DNA of 64,000 bases from Roridomyces roridus (taxonomy: Eukaryota > Basidiomycota > Agaricomycetes > Agaricales > Mycenaceae), in NCBI GenBank assembly GCA_029378245.1, contig JARKIF010000008.1:496001-560000 (forward strand), read 5' to 3'. This document shows, in pieces, positions 32,538 through 41,878 of the stretch. How positions within the stretch are numbered: position 1 is the stretch's first letter; every line of letters begins with the position of its first letter. A program made the translations under genes and the position numbers. Below the pieces are notes generated by a model that was given only the letters and a program-made list of their open reading frames with translations, was not told where the DNA came from and did no database searches.

Positions 32538-34030
32538 TCAGACCAAAGGAAGACGGCCCCTTTCCACACCCGATAAGTGGGATACACCTCGCTCCCTAGT
32601 TGGCGTCTTCATCAGTATCAGACAGCGGCAGATTGGGATGTACATACCCTCTCCCGGGATTGGGCCCTTCCATTTCATTTTGGCGGCTGTTCTCACTTTG
32701 TGATACTTGGTTGCCTTGTTTCCGTATGTGCTTTCGCTCCAAGCGCAACCGTTCAAGATCTTGGCAGCGGAGAGTGTGCAACTCTTATTGGCTGGCCCAA
32801 GAAAGTGAATTGTTCGATCAGAGCCCAGGGAGAAGGCCTGCAGGAGTCTTTCCATTGAACCATGGTTCCGTACCATGGCGACCAAAGATGCATGGGTACC
32901 GGAGATAAACTTCGCATTCAGGAAGTGCGACTCCGGTATCGGTGGAGTCCGGGTCTGGAGAAAGTGCAGAATCGCTGTCTGGGTGTTTACTGAGCCAGAG
33001 CGATTGCGAGATTGTGATGGTGATGAGGAATAGGGTTTTCTGGTATGAGCCGTTCTCTCAGTGCGCTGCACCGAAGAAAGTTCTGGCCCCGGCGACATTG
33101 CCTCGGGAGGGGATGACAACGATGGGCTGTGATTTTCAACTGCAGCAGTAGCGCGCTCCCACTGCATGACCGCATGTGCCCGATCTGCTGGAGAGGGTGA
33201 CTCCAAGAGCCCAACCCCAACGGGATCGTCAACTTCAATGGCAGGGATAGAGGTGGGCAGCTGAAAGCTATACTCCGAAGAGTTGAACGTGCTGAAGACA
33301 TCAGAGGATGAGTTGGGACCAGATACAGGGAAACTTTTGATCAAGAAGACTAAAATGAAGTGGGACTCTGGATGGATATCTATGGGTTGATGTGCGTCAA
33401 AGAATGGGGTAGAATCTGGGGTGGTGAAAGAAGATAGTATCTCCCCAGGGGTATATTGAGCAGAGTGGGGCCTGAGACTGCCCGCAGCCTCGGACTGAAT
33501 TTCGGTTAGACATCCGATATACTGGTAGCAGCTGCACGGGGATTTATATCCGCCGGATGCGAATTCTGGGACACATGAGGTGCCAACGCCAACTTGTCCG
33601 GGGCATCAAAGGTGCCATCAAGGAGGGTTTCCAATAGAGGGTGCTCGATGGCAAATCCACTGAGGCGCCACGACGCATGCAAAGATTTCAGCAGCCCGGG
33701 GGCTCTGATTGAGAAAGCATCCCCACGAGAGAATTTGAGCAAGGAATTGATTGTGACGCGGGGTAGAATTTGGAAGAAGGTGTTCCCATACTGCTCAACA
33801 ACAATGGAGCAGCTGATAATTTCGACATACTCCAGTGAGGCCGAAGGACATGAAGGGAATGATGAGCCGGATGGAGTTGGACCATGCTCTGGATAACTTT
33901 CAGAAATCCAAGAATCGGTGGGTGTTTCAGCACTCACCCGAAGAATCTGAATGGTGGAGCGGCCAGTCCATTGAGTGGAAGATGAGAGACAAGGTTTTGA
34001 TGTGACTGATGTGACACACTCTTTTGCCAC
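32538..34030 (-). CDS. Basidiomycete-type protein of unknown function
   Basis: Two long coding blocks: 33506-34030 (STQWTGRSTIQILRVSAETP; SASLEYVEIISCSIVVEQYG; FQILPRVTINSLLKFSRGDA; LHASWRLSGFAIEHPLLETL) and 32538-33344 (Ser/Pro-rich, then HFLQTRTPPIPESHFLNAKF and FSLGSDRTIHFLGPANKSCT), probably joined through coding in the 33345-33505 interval. The upstream ATG at 34030 is only 8 bp from the divergent ATG of the integrase-like gene at 34039, so at least one true start may lie elsewhere. The fold and function are unknown. The pair probably formed one mobile unit. Confidence 0.5.
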
Positions 34031-34038
34031 CGACCACC

Positions 34039-35359
34039 ATGGACCTACCTCAGGATTTGCCTCTTGTCGACGCTTTCCGCTTACACTTCAACCGATTCCG
34101 AGAGGCTGTCAGTGACATTGTACAGACACCTACCGACTCTGTCGTGATTGCCAGACTGGGAGATGACCTGGATGAATACGCAGGATTGGTCCGACAGGTG
34201 AGCTGATAGTCTCACTACTCTAATGACGGCGCTCAATGCTCTAGAACTCTGCCATATTTGATGCCCCCGAGCTGGAAATAATACAAACTAGCTTGGCTGC
34301 CATGCAGAGTGATATTCAGCTGGAGTACCGCGATGCGATCGAGGCCTCACATAACGGCCGGCCTGAAATTGTGCAGCAGGTGCAGACAGGATGTCCAGGG
34401 AGACTACGCATTCAGATAGATTCCGACTTCCTCAACTGGGCATACTCCCAGAGGTCTACATCCAGCATTCATAGATTTCTTGGGGTCTCCAGAAATACGG
34501 TTCGAACCGCCCTTCTGGAGCATGGAATTGCGACCCTGCAGGCTAATCCCTTCCTCAACCACAACGCTCCAGCGGCTCCACCCGCAGACCTCCCAAGAGG
34601 CGATGCTGCCATCGACGACTTGCTTGACCTGGAAGTCTCGATACCAAACACTCTCCCTCAGGAGGTGCAAAACTTGGCAGTTTCATACACCGGACCTCTC
34701 TCCAACATATCGGACGATGAGCTGGATTCTCTCATTGTCCAACTGCGCTCCCACTTTCGCCGGGCTGGTCTCAGAATGTTGGATGGTATGCTGCGAAGGC
34801 TCGGTCATCGTGTACCCCAAGTGTTCACAATGTCCGGATAGAACACCTTTGGGTCGATGTCACTGCTCAAGTCGCTGCGGTTTGGTCAGACCGCTTCACC
34901 ATCCTCGAGATACATCATGGACTGGATATCAACAATCATGCGCATATTTGGCTCCTCCATTTCCTCTTTCTTGCCACCATCAACAGCCAGCTCGCCTTCT
35001 TTGCGGAGGACTGGAACCAACATCACATTCAAATCAGACATGGCCCGAATAGATCCCCTGTGGACATGTTTGTGTTCGACATGCTTGTCAATAGTATTCG
35101 GGGAAATCAGCTCCCGGCGGAGGAGGCTTTGAGCGAGGAGGAGCTCGAGGTCCATGGGATTGATTGGGAGGGTTTGAGGGATGACAACCTGCTAGCGTCA
35201 CAGAGGCAGAACAATACGGTTTCCAAGGGTGCAACCTCTTGGATTGGCCGTGTCGGACCTCCTCCCCTTGCAGAAGGTAGTGGCCAGGATGATGACTGTG
35301 TCGCTGTCTGGCTCTCAGCACTTGCTATAGCTCGTAATTTGCACCCAGATATATTCTAG
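34039..35359 (+). pseudogene. DDE integrase-core protein relic with the catalytic core deleted
   Basis: Exon 1 is 34039-34197 and exon 2 begins 34245. The N-terminal region (MDLPQDLPLVDAFRLHFNRF) leads to a DNA-binding segment (LRIQIDSDFLNWAYSQRSTS; FLGVSRNTVRTALLEHGIA) and to ISDDELDSLIVQLRSHF then RMLDGMLRRLGHRVPQ. In relatives a catalytic DDE core of about 150-170 residues follows. Here, within about 10 bp near 34830, coding jumps in another frame to RIEHLWVDVTAQVAAVWSDR, then LDINNHAHIWLLHFLF, NRSPVDMFVFDML and the C-terminal acidic tail, ending at 35359. The protein could still bind DNA if made from the N-terminal frame, but cannot catalyse. Family is recalled as the basidiomycete integrase-core group. 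Confidence 0.75.
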
Positions 35360-35455
35360 AAACAATGACTATTACTTATTCTTCCTTTGAAAAGTGAACT
35401 CAGAGTACTGTGGTTGATATGGCGCCCAACATGCCGTTCTCCGGAACCTGATGAC

Positions 35456-35550
35456 GATGTCACTCAATAAGGTTGGGATGGGTTAAGCCAAATCAATGTG
35501 AGACTGTAAATGATGTCACTGAATGAGGTTGGGATGGGGTTGGGATGAGT
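35456..35550. repeat. Imperfect ~62 bp tandem duplication
   Basis: GATGTCACTCAATAAGG..., followed by GTTGGGATGGG, is repeated with changes (GATGTCACTGAATGAGG...), with extra GTTGGGATG words. Confidence 0.6.
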
Positions 35551-35775
35551 TGAGCCCATCCCAAACCAAGGTAGATAGGAATCATCCCAACTGTCAAGAT
35601 TTTGTCTTGGTTTTGATGTGGGAAACCCAAAATAGTTTGGAAATGATGTGAAGGTTGTTGGGATTCCCACTGTTTCAAGGAATTTGATGAGATAACGCTG
35701 GGATAGGAGATCACCTGGTAAATGTACATGCACATGTTGAATTCTGCATCTGTGCAATGTACATGTACAAGAGTG

Positions 35776-35898
35776 TGTTGAAGGTCCTTCTGGGAGTTCC
35801 CTTCACACTATTGGCAGAATAGCTCAGTTGGTTAAAGAGCATCTCGAATATACTGAGAAGGTCACAGGTTCAAATCCTGCTTCAGCCATTTTTCAACA
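35776..35898 (+). mobile_element. 123 bp mini-LTR unit carrying a tRNA-like gene, copy 2
   Basis: It starts TGTTGAAGGTCC and ends TTTTTCAACA, the same length as copy 1 at 10610-10732 and in opposite orientation. The five flanking bases are GAGTG before and GAGTA after, four of five equal, as expected of an old 5-bp LTR-type target duplication. The body is the tRNA-like gene with its 37 bp leader. Confidence 0.65.
35813..35888 (+). tRNA. tRNA-like gene, second copy
   Basis: It is identical to the 10620-10695 copy except in the T arm (ACAGG and GTTCAAATCC instead of GCAGG and GTTCGAATCC), which weakens the first T-stem pair. Boxes A and B remain recognisable and TTTTT follows at 35889-35893 as a Pol III terminator. 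Confidence 0.55.
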
Positions 35899-35929
35899 GA
35901 GTACATGTTGCATGAGCATGTGCCCATGT

Positions 35930-36030
35930 CTCTGTACACAAAGGTGGTACCTCTGTACATGAAACTGGTACCTCTTTACACAAAAGTGGTAGCTCTGTGC
36001 ATGAAAGTTGCACCTCTGTGCATGGTGCAA
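35930..36030 (+). repeat. 21 bp minisatellite, about 4.5 units
   Basis: Units start at 35930, 35951, 35972, 35993 and 36014, each near CTCTGTACATGAAACTGGTAC in form. Confidence 0.8.
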
Positions 36031-36215
36031 TGTACAATAAAGATACACAAACACACAAGAGATGTACAAGAAAGATGTCCAAGCTCATGATAGCTGTACA
36101 CAAAAGGTTGTTGTTTGCACAAAAGATAGTACAAATGCAAGCACATATATTTGACGAAAAATGACTTTATAGTATGAAGATGCACCACAATCTAGGAGCT
36201 TATGGTACGTGGCTG

Positions 36216-36462
36216 GTTGAAGCAGGCAGCACAGATGAACTGAGGTCAACAGTGAGAAACTGGGGACCTAGGCTACATGACAGCTGACTATATACTTGTC
36301 AGAACAAAAGGAAGTCCTAATTGGTAAATACAATAGGAAAGAAGCATATCATGGGAGAATTCCCATGTCAGATGAATATCAGAAACACGGTCACATGACC
36401 AGAACACGAGAATGCCATCAGTCCATCAATCAATGTCATCAGTTGATCAACAACTTCCAACA
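36216..36462 (-). repeat. Copia LTR type A, minus orientation, internally shortened
   Basis: It matches the 10777 copy but lacks about 50 bp including one copy of GAGGTCAACAGTGAGAAAC, a motif that occurs twice in the full LTR. Its first base pair is altered. No target duplication was seen. Confidence 0.8.
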
Positions 36463-36597
36463 GCATCTGCATGTTGTGGGGGCTCCGGAAATGCACCTAG
36501 TAGTCTGTCTGGCAGTTGTTGAAGACCTTGGTGAGGGACACAGCTGCTCTGGTTTCCTTGATGGTTGGTGCTTTACCCGCTATCCTTCTTTGCCACC

Positions 36598-36660
36598 ATG
36601 ACACAATTACAGGAGGGCACGTTCAAGTCAATGGAGACACCATTGCAACGGCTGGATATA
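36598..36660 (+). pseudogene. Possible gag start between two inverted LTRs
   Basis: ATG 36598 opens MTQLQEGTFKSMETPLQRLD, compatible with a copia gag N-terminus, and is cut by the next LTR fragment. Confidence 0.3.
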
Positions 36661-36912
36661 TGGCATTTTCGTGTTCTGGTCATGTGACCGTGTTTCTGAT
36701 ATTCATCTGACATGGGAATTCTCCCATGATATGCTTCTTTCCTATTGTATTTACCAATTAGGACTTCCTTTTGTTCTGACAAGTATATAGTCAGCTGTCA
36801 TGTAGCCTAGGTCCCAGTTTCTCACTGTTGACCTCAGGCATGTAGTTTCATAGTCACCAATACAGAGTTTCTCACTGTTGACCTTAGTTCACCTGTGCTG
36901 CCTGCTTCAACA
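36661..36912 (+). repeat. Copia LTR type A, plus orientation, 5' truncated
   Basis: It starts within the LTR (TGGCATTTTCGTGTTCTGG) and ends GCTTCAACA. With the copy at 36216 it forms an inverted pair with 198 bp between. Confidence 0.8.
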
Positions 36913-37369
36913 CATGTTCCCTGGCAGGTGTGTCTCTCACCCAGACCACCCTCTGTGTCAGTACCATAAAGCAGATAAAAAGGTTATGTTGATGTTGGGG
37001 CTGAGGTCTCCACCATTGTCCTCAAAATCAGGATACTGCTGTGCTTCATCTGCAAGGGCAGATTCCACAACAATCTCGCAAAGTTGTGACTGGTGAGGGT
37101 GCTTGAACTGGGTTGTCCACTGAGTGTGCAAAGACGTGAGATCTGTGGTAGACTCAGAGAGCAGATACTGGGATGTGTAGATAGCCAAGCAAGTGATATG
37201 AGGGATCTGGGAGATAAGGATGCCCCAGTCATTCTGCTGCCATGGGCCCAGTGGGCTCTGTACAATGTTCAGCATGCACTGTGAACACTGTGGCATACAC
37301 ACCTCCTGCTTCTTGTCCAACTCCTCATCCTCATCATCAGGCTTAACCCACGAACAGCTTGTTGATTTA
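36913..37369 (-). pseudogene. Unrecognised coding remnant, split by a solo LTR
   Basis: About 120 codons on the minus strand (QCMLNIVQSPLGPWQQNDWG; ITCLAIYTSQYLLSESTTDL; HQSQLCEIVVESALADEAQQ). Possible continuation lies on the far side of the type B LTR at 37660-37730, out of frame. It may be gag-like. Confidence 0.35.
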
Positions 37370-37659
37370 AGGGGGATGGTGGTCTCAGATAGGGTGCTGA
37401 TAAGGCAGGGGTCTCAGATGGGAGCTGATATAGCGGTCTCAGATGGGAGGCGAAAAGCCCAGATCCATTGCAAGGTAGCTAGCTATATACCTACAAAGAC
37501 AATAGAGCCAGATCTGTACCAAGACAATAAGAAAGATCACTACCAGAACAATAAGAGAGATAGTAATCAGAACAATAAGAAAGAAGATGAAGGTGAACAC
37601 AATAAGAAGGAGATGCATATCATCATGTGATCGGACACTCCAAAACACAATCTCCAACA
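37370..37659 (-). repeat. Solo copia LTR type B with CAGCT target duplication
   Basis: It reads TGTTGATTT to ATCTCCAACA on the plus strand; CAGCT flanks it at 37365-37369 and 37660-37664. It is close to identical to 13072-13370 apart from its first ~75 bp. Confidence 0.9.
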
Positions 37660-39100
37660 CAGCTGCGTCAATCACACTGGACATGTCATTACCAAAGTAA
37701 CCGGAATCTGTTTTTGGCGAGTTTGCCACATGGTGCCAGCATCAAAGTTGATCTGATATCACTGGAAGGTGAGTGAGAGTGTCAAGAACTGAGTGGGCAT
37801 TTCATTTGCCATGAATTGATTCAGTGTAGCAGCCACAGGGGCTAAAAAGATTTGGTTCAATTCCTCGAGCCACATTGTCCCTAGAATGAACCTGAATGTA
37901 CCTGCTCTGGGAAGTCCCACAGTCAACTCCTTTATAAGATACTAAGACACTACTCGACCATACATTAGCATATTTTTTGTACCCTACATCAGCCCAGGAA
38001 GTGCAGGGTGGACCGGACTTCTGGCGGATTTGCCAAATATGGGTTTGCACAAAAAATACCCTTTGCGTGCTCAATACAAAGTTGTTGGTAGGGTTCTTTT
38101 CATCTCAGGGCACTTCAGATGTCCCAAGGAATTCTCGGATCCAATTTTGGCCGGAACCGATCACTGCAGCCATCACCATTCCACGATTTCCGGTCACTTT
38201 TGGTAATGACGTGTAGTGGCCCCATCAGATGAACTGGATTCGTACCGAGTGGACTCCTAGTGTTGTCTATGAGCATGTTGGGTAGCATGAAACACCTACA
38301 TGACCCACCCACACTGAGCCAGCATGCTTGGAAAATTTTCTGCAGGCTTTGACAGAGAATCCATGTCTGATTCCAGATGATATGTTTCCCGTGTGTTCTT
38401 CCTGCTCAACAAAGACAAAGAGCATTTCCTCAACACCGGGGATGAATGGCTGTGTGCCGGTTTGGTATACGTACGCGCTGGGGTCGCAGATGTTAGTTTC
38501 AATGGTTCAATGCGACCCAGGCTCATAGTTCTTTTAGCTTGAACGATGGGATCCCTGCACCCTATACCAAAACATAATGGGTTCCCAGGCCAGGATACGG
38601 CTAGATCCGAGGCTCGCAGATAGATCTACTGGATCGTTCCCACAGATACAAGAAGGACCTCAAGCCTCAAGAATCTCCAATCCAACATTGCTTGGCTTGC
38701 ACTGCCTGAGGACCCAGACCAATGCCGTCAGTTTCACCCATGGCGCAGACACACTGAGGAACCAGCAGCTATCTCCCACTCTGTGTCTGACTCTGCATTT
38801 GACACCAAGTCTGGTTTTGAGTCTCATCTTAACCATCTCCGGCGCCCTTGTCCCCACTGCCACAATTTCCCAGACAAAGAAAAGTGTGTGAGGATCTGGT
38901 GGGTTGATCAACAGGAGATTGAGGATCTCAAGGGGTGTGTGGTATCGGACACGCCTAAACATGACCAATTGAAGCCAAAGGTACATTGCTCAAGATTTCT
39001 TTGCTTCTGGAATGTTGTTGATGGAGACCAGGTGCTGGCATACATGGAGCAATAAATACACAGTGGATGATGATGCCAGAGCTTGAGGCTTGGATGCATG
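37660..39100. other. Decayed sequence, no supported gene
   Basis: Short frames only. One at 38783-39055 has a cysteine pair (LRRPCPHCHNFPDKEKCVRI) but no continuity. A GACAATC-rich patch follows at 39150-39235. Confidence 0.4.
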
Positions 39101-39849
39101 TGCGCCAGCTCATCAGGAAAAACCAGATCCGGCAATTTGACGCAGATTGTTGACATTTTTTTTTTAACAATCAGACAATCTTGACAATCCCGAACAATTC
39201 CTGACATTCGCTAACAATCCTGATTCCTCGCGCTTGCCTAACCAACTCACTACTAAGTTGCAATACTACATACTCATAGTGTCCAGGCACCTCAGGTGTA
39301 TCTTTGCTCAATTGGAACTCATTTGGTTTTTGACCAGGTCAGAGCAAAGTTAAGGCTCAGGTTGAGTTGGCCAGATTCATGTGCATGGAGGCGGGCGGGT
39401 AGGGAGGAGACTATTACAATTGTGGAGGGAGGACTCGGGAGGGAGGGAGGGAGGGGGCAGGCACTTTCCAGCGAAGTCAACGTGAAGTCACTGTCCTTGC
39501 CGAGACGTGGGAGTCTCGGGCAGAGATCACCGAGTTTCACAAACATCAATCACTTGCTATGTGGCAAGCATGATGCGGCGCTTGTTCTCTTCTTTCTTCT
39601 CGACCACCATCTTCAAGTTCTCCCTCCTTCACCCCCTCCTGTATATGTACCCTCCTTCTCCGTCTGCCTCATGTGCTATTCCAGCAAGCGGAGACCTCAC
39701 ACAATCCACCGCTGCTCAATTCCGGCCCCAGCTCACATGCGTCGTGCCCTTTGTCGTCTGTTCAGCGAGTCTTGTTTCTTCCCTCCGAGTGAGTCCAGGT
39801 GAGTCCTACCTGCTCTACCTCTCCAACTGTCTAAGGTCCTAACAGCTAG

Positions 39850-40260
39850 TGCAGGTGTGTTTGTACATCGTCTCATCACCGCTCGGAGTCAAGCCATCAG
39901 TGGTGTGCGGCCGCATCAACCGCATGTACATGACTGTTGTCGTTATGTCCCTCTGCTAACAATGTTTCCGTTAGCCTCTGCTAACGATGTTTCCGTTAGC
40001 TCTGCTCCCTTCCCCATGCTCATTCTTGGCTCTTTGGTGGTTCCTCGTGTCGGTGATACATCTCCCATCATGGTGCATTTGTATCTTGTCTCATCATCAA
40101 CCAGTTTTCGTGCCCTCGGCTGTTGCATATGGGCTGCCTCAGGTGCATGTACGTGACTGTTGTCGTGGTGTTCCTGAGCCAACGGCACTGTCGCCTGGTG
40201 CCGCCGTCCTCATTGTTGGCTCAATGCGCCGATGGCATGTCTGTCACAATCTTGCCAACG
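39850..40260 (+). repeat. Internal duplication of a coding-like segment
   Basis: Two stretches about 200-220 bp apart translate to related peptides (PHQPHVHDCCRYVP then FPMLILGSLVV; LPQVHVRDCCRGVP then AVLIVGSMRRW). Between them is a 25 bp near-perfect doublet, TCTGCTAACAATGTTTCCGT, at 39955-40000. Probably a decayed gene with duplicated exons. Confidence 0.4.
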
Positions 40261-40609
40261 CTCTACAATAGCTAATTTTGTTCCTGTCGCCGTAAGCTCT
40301 CCTGATTGTCTCGGGTTCCTTTTCCGCTGCCGGTCGTCGTACTCGTTGTTCCCTGGGTCGGCTCCTAGCCTATAGTATGTCCCTCACTGTCACCGTATTG
40401 CTGCACACTTATTATTCATCCTGCTCGCTAGTGTGCACTGTAGTGCTCTCATCTAGCATCTAGTGATGGGGAAGAGCTGTAGTATAGTTATGCCTCTGTA
40501 TTTTACCTGTATATTGTATCTAGAATCAATATATCATTTCCTGCTTCAAAGGATTCAGTGGAAAGAGCACCAGAAACAAGAATACACCTGTAGCGCCGCT
40601 ATGTAATTC

Positions 40610-40770
40610 ATGATATTCGGTGACAATCAGTGATAATTGGCCGCAGAATGTTGATAACAGATCGGGACCTGGACATTCTGACAATCTGACAATTTCAGCC
40701 GATTGCCGACAATTGGCGAGAATTGGTGACAATCAGTGTCAATTCTCAGATCCGGATTTTCCTGATGCTG
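40610..40770 (+). repeat. GACAAT-word repeat patch
   Basis: GACAATC, GACAATT and relatives recur about eight times. Its continuation (CAGATCCGGATTTTCCTGATG) resembles, inverted, 39105-39140, where a similar patch occurs. Confidence 0.4.
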
Positions 40771-40873
40771 AGGCCATGCACTTCACTGCAAATTGCCACC
40801 AAATGCAATCAGGACATCATGACTCTATTTGGTGGACAACCTACAGAAAGGTTGGGGCAGTTTGGTTTGGAGT

Positions 40874-41231
40874 GGTGGATGGGGGTACCTGGTTCCTTTC
40901 CCTCTCACAATTGTCACGGACATTTACTTACTCATAGTAGTTTACTAGTCGGCCCCCACACTTTGTATAAGTAGCTTCCCTCTCTGAGGTAGTTTCTTAG
41001 AGAGAAAAACCCAGATACATTGGTTTTCACTCTTAGTCACCCTCTCCTAGTTGATGTTACATGCATGAAAATTGCATGTAATCAGGTATAAATAGTCTGT
41101 GCGCGGTGACAACCTCAAGTTGTCATGATGGCCTTGTGGCTCAGTTGGTTCAAATGCAAGCTCGCAGGCACGGGACTTAACAGTCAACCTTGTCGAGCAG
41201 ACCCATCTCCAGCCCCTTATCTTCAACAGAT
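40874..41231 (+). repeat. Relic LTR-like repeat, copy 2, with a nested ~130 bp insert
   Basis: It is the diverged partner of 14427-14732: TGTCACGGACATTTAC, TTTGTATAAGTAGC and a CTTCAACA end. It lacks about 85 bp present in copy 1. It carries an insert at about 41052-41180 that contains a box A-like TGGCTCAGTTGG and is bounded by AGT on both sides. Confidence 0.5.
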
Positions 41232-41580
41232 AGGCGGGTGGTGAGAGGCGGATCAACACAGGGTCAAAGCGGGAAAAGAACAGCAAGTTGGTGAAGAACA
41301 TGGGGAAGGATGATGTGGGACTGTGGTGGTGGTGGTGGAGGCTGGCCAGAGGTGGTGGCGGGTCACGCTGTGACTTACGTGACTGTTAAGATCTGATTCC
41401 AAAGGCAAAGTCCGGGGTAGGTACCAGAACTCCGGGCATAACTGGAGTTGAGCAGAGTTGACCGGAGGAACAATCTAAGAGCACCACATGGACAGAGGAT
41501 TAGGGTGTCAAAGTCATCTTGCTATGTTGATAGGAAGGGGAAGACAAGGAACCAGCCAAGACGAGTAGTCAAGAATGTCA

Positions 41581-41878
41581 TGTTGAAGCAGGCAGCACAG
41601 ATGAACTGAGGTCAACAGTGAGAAACTGTGTATTGGTGACTATGAAACTACATGCCTGAGGTCAACAGTGAGAAACTGGGGACCTAGGCTACATGACAGC
41701 TGACTATATACTTGTCAGAACAAAAGGAAGTCCTAATTGGTAAATACAATAGGAAAGAAGCATATCATGGGAGAATTCCCATGTCAGATGAATATCAGAA
41801 ACACGGTCACATGACCAGAACACGAGAATGCCATCAGTCCATCAATCAATATCATCAGTTGATCAACAACTTCCAACA
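41581..41878 (-). repeat. Solo copia LTR type A with TGTCA target duplication
   Basis: A full 298 bp copy; TGTCA lies at 41576-41580 and again at 41879-41883. This fixes the true ends of the family. Confidence 0.92.

Noticed and set aside
35776..35898. Ordinary tRNA-derived SINE
   Set aside because: No tRNA-unrelated body or tail follows the tRNA; both copies end sharply at TGTTG and CAACA, and one has near-matching 5-bp flanks, so an LTR-like unit fits better. A SINE is not fully excluded.
39296..39802. 168-codon plus-strand frame at 39.3 kb
   Set aside because: Contains a GGGA-repeat run and Pro/Ser-rich sequence; not supported by splice signals or homology.
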